Source: Actinostola sp. cb2023 (lineage: Eukaryota; Cnidaria; Anthozoa; Actiniaria; Actinostolidae). Taken from it: a DNA stretch of 64,000 nucleotides. The notes under the pieces are model-generated. The model was not told where the DNA came from. It did not search any database and worked only from the letters and a program-made list of their open reading frames with translations. The translations under genes were made by a program, and so were the position numbers. The stretch is from the NCBI GenBank assembly GCA_033675265.1, contig JAUJYZ010001376.1, forward strand, positions 175,001-239,000, given 5' to 3'. Of this stretch, positions 60,401-64,000 are shown piece by piece (positions within the stretch are counted from its first letter, which is position 1; every line of letters starts with the position of its first letter).

Positions 60401-62788
60401 TTTCAGTGGTACCACCCCATCCCACACCAACAAGGCATCCCGAAGGTAAGTTATCACAATTAGGTCAGAGTCAGATAAAATGTGCAATTCCTTATTTGGT
60501 ATCTGAATATGTTGACTTTACTTATTGTTACATATATAAATGATCAGGAAAAGTAATTTCGTTTAATCGTTCAATTTTTAGTTTGCAAACGTCGTATTGA
60601 TCTTGGTTTCCTTATCGACGTTTCTTCTCGTGTTGGACGGCGTAACATCGTCTACATACGTCGCTTCGTCTGGGAAATGACTCGACGTTTTCAGGTCTCC
60701 TTCCGCAAGACACGTGTGGCTGTTGTAATCTACTCCTCCAGGCAACAACGACTCATTTCGTTGAGCCAATCGAGAAGCCGTCGCAGTGTCTATAACATCC
60801 TACGCAGAATTAATATTCGCCGAGGACGAAGATATCTTGGACGAGGTCTTAACTACGTCAAGAGATACGTCTTCACCGGAAAACCCAAATGTGGAAGAAA
60901 GAGGGTTCTCATTGTACTGACAAGTGGTGTGTCCGTAGACAGGGTTGTGAGACCTGCCAAAGGCCTTGTGAACCTTGGTGTTGAGATCGTTGGTGTGATA
61001 ACCAAGACATCTCTCGTAAGGCAAATACGGCAAATCACAACTACGTCACGACATATTTTCTCTGTATCGTACAGATCCTTGAAAACGATTCTGAATCGAT
61101 TAACCGTGAAGATATGTAACACTCCACGAGGTATGTTTACAAGTATTGGATTATGATTGCTTATTATTTATTGTAAAGTTACTTTCGACATCCATGCATC
61201 ACCACGACTATACAGCTATTTCAAAAAAGGTTGGTGAAGGTTTTGTTGCATCTTGCATCTTGCAAGTTGCATACCAAGCCCGAAATGCACTATGGGCGAT
61301 GTGAATGGAGTCAGCGAAAGGTCACAACAATATGGACTCTGGGAATTTCCCATACTTTATCTTCGCAATATGGAGCCGGCATATTTTCTTCTGAATGTGC
61401 ATGCAGACATTGTTTACATATGATCCACAATACATTTCAGGCTTGGTATGCAACATGCAAGATGCAAGATGCAACAAAACTGGCACCAACCTTTTTTGAA
61501 ATAGCTGTATACGTCGGACAGCATGAAGATGTCAGGATGAGAGACAGTTGATTGTCTTTACTGATCTTATTATCCCCAATTATAAGAATTTGCATGGATA
61601 AATGCTCGTAAATAAAATAATAACTCTTGATTTCATCACTGTGTATCTTTTCTGTAGTCTCAGTCTACAAAGGAGCAGTTGCCTTGTATCCATTCAATGG
61701 TGCCGTCCTAAAAAAGGACATCAGCAGAAACAGAAACCCACCAGCTATTTTCTCTGGAGTCCGTTTCGTCACTGGTCCAGATAATCACAGAAAAGGTGCA
61801 ATCTATTTCAGTGGCAAACGATACAGTTTCGTCAAAATCCCCAATAGTGGTTGCCTGCATACCGAGCAGGCTATTACTATAATGATGTGGGTGTACCCAG
61901 AAAGTAGTGGCCCATTGTTTCACTATAATCCAAAAGGATGGGGAGTCCATTTCTGGATGACAAGAGCCAATGAGTTATTTGTTCGATTTGTTGGTCGCAA
62001 AAGGAAGAACGTTCATCATGTACTGAGCCGAACGATCACTCCAAGAAAATGGAACTTCGTTACCGCTACTTATGATGGAAAAACTGGCCTTGCTACATTG
62101 TGGCGTACTGCTGTCCCAATAGCGCAACGAAACATTGGCAAGCTTAAGTTTGGTCTTGATACCAACCATCCAGTTGTAATCGGTGTGAAGCCTGGTGACA
62201 GACGACGCTTTAGAGGCCGTATTTCCTGTGTGCAGGTGTTTAGACGAGCATTGAATCGCGCGCAAATTAAATCGAAGATGCTGACATGTTGGCGCAAGCG
62301 TGAGTATTAATTAGTTATATTTATATACCATTATATATTGGGATTCCAAATACAAGTAACATACGACCGTAGGTACATATCTTGGTATTTGCTATGTTTC
62401 AATCCATTCAAAGTTAAAGCTTGTACTATGCGAAGGCATGCATTTAAAAGTATTTTTGGTATCTACAACATCACAATTATTATTATTATTATCTACAATC
62501 CTTGACAAAAATGAAAACAAAGAATGAGAAAAATAAACATGACTGCTTAATATTGAGACATGGGAGGGGTATTGGTCGCCGAATGGTTAATTCAAGTCAT
62601 TTGAATATTACAGAGCGCGCGCAATGTCCCATTGAATTGTGCCGCGAAGATTGTAGATCATCCATGTGTGGTAGAAGATTTCACTTGAACTGATCAGATG
62701 TTCAAGCGGTCATTGTCCCATATACTTACGTTGTTGTTCTTTATGATTACAGCCATACCGCCTACTCCCGCACCAACAAGAAAACCAG
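40917..62788 (+). CDS. Giant secreted vWA/LamG modular protein (gene C), 5' part
   Basis: At least 33 coding exons, about 9,980 coding bases, continuing beyond the window. Exons: 40917-41034, 41180-41254, 41679-41861, 41951-42194, 42406-42445, 42562-43580, 45235-45261, 45446-45750, 46860-47113, 47639-47695, 48572-48616, 48699-49323, 49402-49434, 49577-50212, 50704-50730, 50848-50865, 50942-51562, 51774-51800, 53119-53754, 53891-53938, 54232-54783, 55323-55337, 55792-55809, 56141-56776, 56963-57028, 57192-57734, 58021-58677, 58787-59335, 59471-60109, 60407-60445, 60582-61130, 61658-62299, 62753-62788. Almost all enter and leave in phase 1. The order gives five vWA and eight LamG modules after an N-terminal Cys/Pro region and an acidic linker. 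Exons 4, 8 and 12 each hold one base too many for their phases. Secreted and probably matrix-associated; closest known name unknown. Confidence 0.85.
41951..42445 (+). CDS. Gene C exons 4-5: cnidarian-type GCW Cys-rich module, apparent +1 frameshift
   Basis: Exon 4 reads FKSVGCWRDTWNRAIPSLEG, then DYKARSNALMKCAKAAKSLN, and after a frame change FAIQNGGQCFGSNDAENTFR with KYGMSVTCR. Exon 5 (42406-42445) adds GDGEGGPWGNEVYT. The pattern GCW..RAIP.LEG..KC..FA.Q.GGQC..YG.S..C..GGPW is a module I know from many cnidarian secreted proteins. The exon is 244 bases; phase continuity needs a multiple of three. The extra base lies about 42100-42105, near AAAGATG: the first frame otherwise hits a TAG at 42138-42140. 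Sequencing indel, allelic lesion or real mutation cannot be separated here. Confidence 0.75.
42562..43580 (+). CDS. Gene C exon 6: 339-codon acidic, Ser/Thr-rich linker
   Basis: A single long exon, phase 2 in and phase 1 out, rich in Asp, Glu, Ser, Thr, Pro and His, with no globular pattern. Examples are SVDIRDTGSETAPTQ, EDTPTSSSSAPQTDAEK and HSDSHHNMSIDAIDSIEQ. It contains potential N-glycosylation sites (NAT, NIS, NET) and ends in basic/Pro-rich RRPRPLLVLRPPPRFCPPC. Likely a disordered extracellular spacer. Its strong negative charge contrasts with the very basic domains that follow. Confidence 0.8.
43677..43934. mobile_element. TA-flanked foldback MITE in gene C intron 6
   Basis: TACACCGTACCTATTTCAAA with ATCGTTGACAACG is inverted against CGTTGTCAACG and TTTGAAATAGGTGTA. 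It shares the CTATTTCAAAAA end motif with the element at 61211-61509. Confidence 0.7.
44183..44653. mobile_element. 471-bp foldback element, CACAGGTAGCCCAA ends, 7-bp target duplication
   Basis: CACAGGTAGCCCAAGCTCTT is inverted against AAGAGCTTGGGCTACCTGTG. The flanks carry the direct repeat GTCAAAC (44176-44182 and 44654-44660). It is the same family as 26070-27026. It lies in intron 6 of gene C. Confidence 0.88.
45012..45146. mobile_element. AGAGTG-family foldback copy in gene C intron 6
   Basis: AGAGTGGTAAACCCGTGAAA at about 45013 is inverted against TTTCATGGGTTAATGAAAACCACTCT (ends about 45147, matched imperfectly). Confidence 0.65.
45235..47695 (+). CDS. Gene C exons 7-10: linker and vWA module C1 (apparent +1 frameshift in exon 8)
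   Basis: Exon 7 encodes the mini-linker IVKPTSPA. Exon 8 encodes CRAPLDIVFLVDGSRSIERH, VSLVIYGTNARV and, after a frame change, GLTSYRNNGALFNALG and SGSRTGKALYTAGRIFS. Exon 9 encodes STRVVVLMTDGRSEDDV, KIFCIAIGRYINGKQ and HIFTGDWRHLQLII. Exon 10 encodes SGGALIPAIHRICLCPIT. All MIDAS parts are present (DGSRS, Thr in SRTGK, TDG), so this copy should bind a divalent metal. Exon 8 is 305 bases, one more than phase allows; the extra base falls at the T6 run 45623-45628, after which the first frame stops at 45637-45639. Its one internal intron lies at a different place from those of vWA-A and vWA-B. Confidence 0.8.
45771..46334. mobile_element. MITE copy 3 in gene C intron 8, with two CRE-like sites
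   Basis: AAAGGGCGACTCTGATGAAA is inverted against GATATTCATCAGAGTCCCCCTTT. The interior is closely similar to copy 2 at 31556-32125. TGACGTCA palindromes are at 45922-45929 and 46176-46183. Confidence 0.87.
46471..46664. mobile_element. Foldback MITE in gene C intron 8
   Basis: TTATATAGACATATAGACAA and CCACTGGAT are inverted against ATCCAGTGGTTGTCTATATAA. Confidence 0.75.
47183..47354. mobile_element. 172-bp TA-flanked MITE in gene C intron 9
   Basis: TACACTGAATCGAAATATGG and CGACCAATTTGAATAACTA are inverted against TAGTTATTCAAATTGGTCG and CCATATTTCGATTCGGTGTA. A second inner pair is GACCAACCTC/GAGGTTGGTC. Confidence 0.82.
47815..48545. repeat. Long pyrimidine microsatellite block in gene C intron 10
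   Basis: A CT dinucleotide run (about 47905-47982), TTTC runs, ATTC runs (48013-48045, 48440-48540), TCTG runs (48238-48275) and an ATT run (48387-48410). Long Leu/Ser/Phe frames across it are artefacts. It lies just upstream of the exon 11 acceptor, where it forms a very long polypyrimidine region. Confidence 0.93.
48572..49323 (+). CDS. Gene C exons 11-12: linker and LamG module 1
   Basis: Exon 11 encodes PTFKPPITKPTRRP. Exon 12 encodes a laminin-G-3/concanavalin A-like domain: VLAIYPLSKKTKGRDI, APGPDGLPDGSTYFYG, SYIEFPNHGRLDA, ITIVAWIYP-type strand (VTIVAWIYPQGSGPIFHY), NYVAVTYDNKSGLATLWKDS and the two-Cys end RGRVSCVQVYSVAL..RRICF. The family binds sugars, lipids or proteins outside cells. 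The domain is unusually basic. From the acceptor at 48698 the domain frame starts in phase 0, whereas exon 11 leaves in phase 1. One T too many in the T5 run 48699-48703 would explain this. Confidence 0.78.
49402..50212 (+). CDS. Gene C exons 13-14: linker and LamG module 2
   Basis: Exon 13 (33 bases) encodes PTGKPTTRRP. Exon 14 (49577-50212, 636 bases) encodes LPPAVAFYPLTSVYRGVDVS, APGPNGRPGYSYRFYG, SYIHFPNHGKLDTRKSITLL, GPIFNYDPRGWGVHFW, ARRLCF at the end and GRITCMQVYNKAL before it. The first half has no ATG and so is missed by start-codon-based ORF searches, but it is in phase with the exon 13 end. It has the standard LamG-3 length and two terminal Cys. Confidence 0.87.
50463..50645. mobile_element. 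Foldback repeat in gene C intron 14
   Basis: CGACCTCTCGTACGCGACCA and GGAACCTCTCGTAAGCGACC are inverted against GGTCGCTTACGGGAGGTTC. Confidence 0.6.
50704..51562 (+). CDS. Gene C exons 15-17: linkers and LamG module 3
   Basis: Exon 15 (27 bases) encodes WPTPGPTA, exon 16 (18 bases) PTRPV, and exon 17 (50942-51562) the domain: SPPAMGIYPLNGIFQGRDLG, SSGPDGLPAGSFKVRG, SYIKYVGRLDTINAITVAFW, RWNYIGVTYSRKTGYGTIW, YFRGSIACLHVYNVAL and LKKYCF. It is the most diverged LamG copy: the usual GWGVHFWM strand is replaced by GSGFAIEML. Confidence 0.85.
51590..51642 (+). repeat. Long G tract just after LamG exon 17
   Basis: GGGGGGTGGGGGTGGGGGTG and then an uninterrupted G run of more than 20 begin about 30 bases after the donor. 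The transcript would carry a G-quadruplex-prone element near the splice site. The length of such a run is unreliable in assemblies. Confidence 0.85.
51774..53754 (+). CDS. Gene C exons 18-19: linker and LamG module 4
   Basis: Exon 18 (27 bases) encodes RPTARPTP. Exon 19 (53119-53754) encodes LPSVLAIYPLDSKYGGRDIG, SYVEFPNYGKLDARNSITIL, GPRWGVHFWMTSHRTIFLRF, AWTYVGGTYNRNTGIATLWV, YFRGRVACVQIYSVAL and ARKTCF. It contains both terminal Cys. The 1.3-kb intron between them holds a diverged foldback of an element also seen near 54805-55088 (TTTTCAACCCGATAACGCTC near 52630). Confidence 0.87.
53891..54783 (+). CDS. Gene C exons 20-21: linker and vWA module C2
   Basis: Exon 20 encodes APPQPTGTTQAPPRP. 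Exon 21 (54232-54783) holds a whole vWA domain without introns: CKSRLDLAFLIDGSGSIERV, RTRIAVGLYSSRAYLIFGF, RGGTRIGKALSFARRRIFAG, KRVLIVITDGISQDRI, KVEVFVLGIGSKVKVHQLRR and LRRIVTSMKKRVC. The MIDAS is complete (DGSGS, Thr, TDG). It is strongly Arg-rich. Confidence 0.9.
53955..54133. mobile_element. TA-flanked MITE in gene C intron 20
   Basis: TAGAGTCGTTTTTGTATGAG is inverted against TTATACCGAAACGACTCTA, with CGGTACGGTACGTGCGGT against CCGTACCGTGACCG inside. Confidence 0.75.
54805..55088. mobile_element. Foldback MITE in gene C intron 21
   Basis: ATATAGCTAATTGCATAATC, GTTGTCGGGTTGAAAATCAT are inverted against ATGATTTTCAACCCGACAAC, GATTATGCAATTAGCTATAT. A single-arm relative lies near 52505-52670 in intron 18. 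Confidence 0.8.
55323..56776 (+). CDS. Gene C exons 22-24: micro-linkers and LamG module 5
   Basis: Exon 22 (15 bases) encodes FPRKP and exon 23 (18 bases) PTKRP: very small exons but with good acceptors and donors and the correct phase. Exon 24 (56141-56776) encodes REPKALIIYPLDKRRHSRDI, APGPDGRVDGSTRFTG, ITILAWIYHTGTTGPIVNY, FGVHFWMTGRRTLFARFVTR, AWNYVGATYNQRTGVAKLYI, RFKGRVFCVQVYDKPL and AKKCF. Confidence 0.82.
55556..55712 (-). mobile_element. SINE-like fragment in gene C intron 22
   Basis: Shares ACGAGTATTTAAA-AGCTG, AGAGAGAAGTCGAAACAAG, GTGAGGTCA and GAATCGAAC..GGACCTCTC with the fuller copy at 62862-63132. Confidence 0.6.
56963..57734 (+). CDS. Gene C exons 25-26: linker and vWA module C3 (MIDAS lost)
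   Basis: Exon 25 encodes the 22-residue linker PPPTPKPTTKRPPVPPTKRP. Exon 26 (57192-57734) encodes CRRRIDLGFVLDVTYGVGQK, TRVGVIIYTSHTRVLLRLNT, RRHTGRALYYAKRHLFSGKA, KRVLIVLTSGYSVDNI, GVEIVAVVTNYRTNNQFKRI. DxSxS reads DVTYG and TDG reads TSG, so metal binding is not expected. Length and fold pattern are otherwise normal. It begins the first of three vWA-LamG pairs. Confidence 0.88.
58021..58677 (+). CDS. Gene C exon 27: LamG module 6
   Basis: Encodes KKGVVAWYKLSSATGSRDSS, GPDRHPQGALSFSGKRNSYV, PNSGCLDTRSSITIVGWVYP, GPIFHFNPRGWGVHLWMTRS, AWNYIGATYDYKTGIAILWL, YFRGRVACMQVFGRALNARE and MKSCF. It ends with RPTPPPK, so the Pro linker is fused to the domain exon. An extra Cys in SGCLD, shared with modules 7 and 8, sets these three apart from modules 1-5. 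Confidence 0.88.
58787..59335 (+). CDS. Gene C exon 28: vWA module C4 (MIDAS lost)
   Basis: Encodes CNRRIDLGFLIDVSSGTGRR, TRVGIVIYSSRQRRVISMTQ, RRYTGKALNYAKRYLFVGKP, KRVLIVLTSGVSVDRVW, GVEIFAVVNTKGAVRQIQRM and a CVSPR end. DxSxS has become DVSSG and TDG has become TSG. It is very close to modules C3 and C5. It directly joins its LamG neighbours with no separate linker exon. Confidence 0.88.
59471..60109 (+). CDS. Gene C exon 29: LamG module 7
   Basis: Encodes RRGAVALYKLTSATGSRDAS, GPDRHPKGALYFRGRRNSYV, PNSGCLDTRSSITIVGWVYP, GPIFHFNPRGWGVHLWMTRA, KWNYIAATYNHKTGFATLWK, YFRGRVACIQVFGRALNARE and MKTCF. It shares long identical nucleotide stretches with module 6 (for example around 59690-59775 against 58240-58325, and 59970-60095 against 58530-58655), separated by more diverged segments. 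Confidence 0.88.
60200..60263 (+). repeat. Retroelement 3' tail hairpin (GCGCATTGAGACAATGTG type)
   Basis: AAAGCGCATTGAGACAATGT and GAAATGCGCTATATATATAT form the same hairpin-plus-tail as at 11240 and 26878. Confidence 0.5.
60407..61130 (+). CDS. Gene C exons 30-31: linker and vWA module C5 (MIDAS lost)
   Basis: Exon 30 encodes VPPHPTPTRHPE. Exon 31 (60582-61130) encodes CKRRIDLGFLIDVSSRVGRR, TRVAVVIYSSRQQRLISLSQ, RRYLGRGLNYVKRYVFTGKP, KRVLIVLTSGVSVDRVV, GVEIVGVITKTSLVRQIRQI. DxSxS reads DVSSR, the Thr of the second loop reads Leu (RRYLGRG) and TDG reads TSG, so all three metal sites are lost. Confidence 0.88.
61211..61509. mobile_element. TA-flanked foldback MITE in gene C intron 31
   Basis: TACAGCTATTTCAAAAAAGG and TTGGTG are inverted against CACCAACC and TTTTTTGAAATAGCTGTA. 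Inner arms repeat GCATCTTGCATCTTGCAAG. It shares the CTATTTCAAAAA terminus with 43677-43934. Confidence 0.85.
61658..62299 (+). CDS. Gene C exon 32: LamG module 8
   Basis: Encodes YKGAVALYPFNGAVLKKDIS, GPDNHRKGAIYFSGKRYSFV, PNSGCLHTEQAITIMMWVYP, GPLFHYNPKGWGVHFWMTRA, KWNFVTATYDGKTGLATLWR, RFRGRISCVQVFRRALNRAQ and MLTCW. Two terminal Cys and the extra SGCL Cys are present. It leaves in phase 1 at AAGC|GTGAGT. Confidence 0.88.
62753..62788 (+). CDS. Gene C exon 33: Pro/Thr linker
   Basis: A 36-base exon encoding IPPTPAPTRKP between ATTACAG and G|GTATGC, phase 1 on both sides. In every earlier case such a linker precedes another vWA or LamG module, so the gene very probably continues past the right edge. 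Confidence 0.75.
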
Positions 62789-62861
62789 GTATGCGGTTTA
62801 AATTGATGATATTTGTAAATGTAGCTTGTAATACTTTCCCTGACATAACACCATATGCAAA

Positions 62862-63132
62862 AAAGGTAAAAAGGTAAAGGTATTTATTTTACTTCGATAA
62901 CGCGGGGAGTGGTTGCCCAATCTCCCGAGCCACGGGCTCATGTATGAAGCGCTCGAAGATGCGCCCATTTACCCCCTCCCTCCATCAGTGCTCCGTTTTA
63001 CGGATATTTAAAGCTGCATTGAGCTACTATACGGATTAGAAAGAAGTCGAAACAAGGATGTGAGGTCATGAAGAATCGAACCGGGTACCTCTCGCAAAGC
63101 CGCGCACTAACCAACTAAGCCATCCTTGCTTC
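62862..63132 (-). mobile_element. tRNA-derived SINE
   Basis: The minus strand carries box A TGGCTTAGTTGG (63111-63122) and box B GGTTCGATTC (63073-63082) at tRNA spacing, followed by a non-tRNA body shared with 55556-55712 (GAAGTCGAAACAAG, TTTAAAGCTG). This is the usual layout of a tRNA-headed SINE. Confidence 0.75.
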
Positions 63133-64000
63133 TGTCAAATGGGGAGAGTGCGTTTTTACAGAAACTGGTCATAGTGGTAAATATTTCACGCATGCGTACT
63201 TCTGAGCATACCAACAGGTGTGTCTCTGTCAAAGGAGAATGTGCATGTGCATGATATGCTCGGATTTCGCTGTATAGTCGGTTAAGACAGGCATAAAAGA
63301 TCAGTGCTTATTCTAATCGTCCACAAATGCTGGAAGACTAGGTTACTCTTTTCGCCACCGAGAATCATGTGTGAAGGTGGTAAGCATCATCCGCAGGAAA
63401 CTCCTCTCTGGCTTCCTGTGGCTCGGAGAAAGAGGAGATTGGTAAGGAGGTAATAAGAGAGGAAGGAGGAGGGAGACATTTCTCGTCCCTTCCGTTAACA
63501 CAGGATACCCATCTACTGGAGTCCAGACCATCTACTGGAGTAGCGGCCTGTGGAGGAGGCTAGATTTACTATTCCCATTGCCTTTAAAAAAAAGACATTA
63601 TGAAAAAGAGATGATGACCTCTTGCAAATAACAGCCCTAGTTAGAGCATTTTCTAGTACGTTTAAAAGAAAACAAACTCTTGGCAATGTGTATTGTGGTC
63701 TTCCACCTTTTTGCCGTTTGTTTTCATGTTAACACCTAATCTCATGTTCCAATACCAGTATTACAAGCTTGGTTCCTTCTATCTCAATCCCTGGTATGAA
63801 AACGTGATCGAGGTAGTCAGTTAGTACAATAGAACTATTGACACTCCCACGAATGATTGGCAGTATACAGTATATTACTTCTTTAATTCCTATTTGAACT
63901 GATACTCTACCTTTGATTTCCTTTCCTCATCGTTGTTTCCCGCATTCAGTCTAAATAACTCTATTACACTGAACTGGCTCTGCTGTTCTGTCATATTTTC
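63133..64000. other. Gene C intron, no exon recognised
   Basis: No vWA, LamG or linker exon in phase 1 was found before the window ends. Repeat-like G/A-rich sequence lies at about 63360-63570. Confidence 0.45.

Noticed and set aside
63061..63130. A functional tRNA gene on the minus strand
   Set aside because: Box A and B are present but the acceptor and anticodon stems do not pair well and the body repeats at 55.6 kb, so it is a SINE head.

Overview
The window is animal nuclear DNA. It is AT-rich, has GT-AG introns, two complete actin genes, a tRNA-Asn gene, minisatellites and many foldback transposons (MITEs). A Cys-rich module of the type GCW..RAIP..FAIQNGGQC..GGPW (exons at 41951-42445), common in cnidarian secreted proteins, and the von Willebrand A (vWA) plus laminin-G-like (LamG) multidomain genes point to a cnidarian, most likely an anthozoan (coral or sea anemone). 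That placement is inference.

Layout. 1-5 kb: transposon-rich DNA, including a TIR element that carries a small exon resembling the N-terminus of ZMYM2/QRICH1/Crypton-related proteins. 5.0-24.4 kb: secreted vWA genes on the + strand. A signal-peptide exon with a Thr/Pro mucin-like repeat (5031-6273) joins in phase to a three-exon vWA domain (9851-11956). A second signal-peptide exon (17081) is followed by a second three-exon vWA domain (19520-21840) and a short stop-containing tail exon (24294-24367). This region also holds an internally deleted DDE transposon and five minisatellites, one of them coding. 24.4-27 kb: foldback elements. 27.6-34.6 kb: two three-exon actin genes in divergent orientation (27599-29743 minus, 32484-34643 plus), with CArG boxes and TATA boxes. 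35.1 kb: tRNA-Asn on the minus strand. 35.2-40.9 kb: mostly repeats.

40.9 kb to the window end: one very large modular secreted-protein gene, at least 33 coding exons and about 3,300 residues so far, running off the right edge. Order: signal peptide, Cys/Pro-rich N-terminus, GCW module, 339-codon acidic linker, vWA, four LamG, vWA, LamG, vWA, LamG, vWA, LamG, vWA, LamG, with short Pro/Thr/Arg linkers on their own tiny exons. Nearly every exon is phase 1 at both ends, the classic arrangement for exon shuffling. Later vWA copies have lost the MIDAS metal-binding residues and the domains are very Arg/Lys-rich. The last three vWA-LamG pairs look like recent tandem duplications. An extracellular matrix role (mesoglea or skeletal organic matrix) is plausible but inferred. 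Three exons near the 5' end each carry one extra base, so the gene may have assembly errors or real lesions there.

Exon boundaries were read by hand from splice consensus, phase continuity and domain continuity; no transcript evidence was available.
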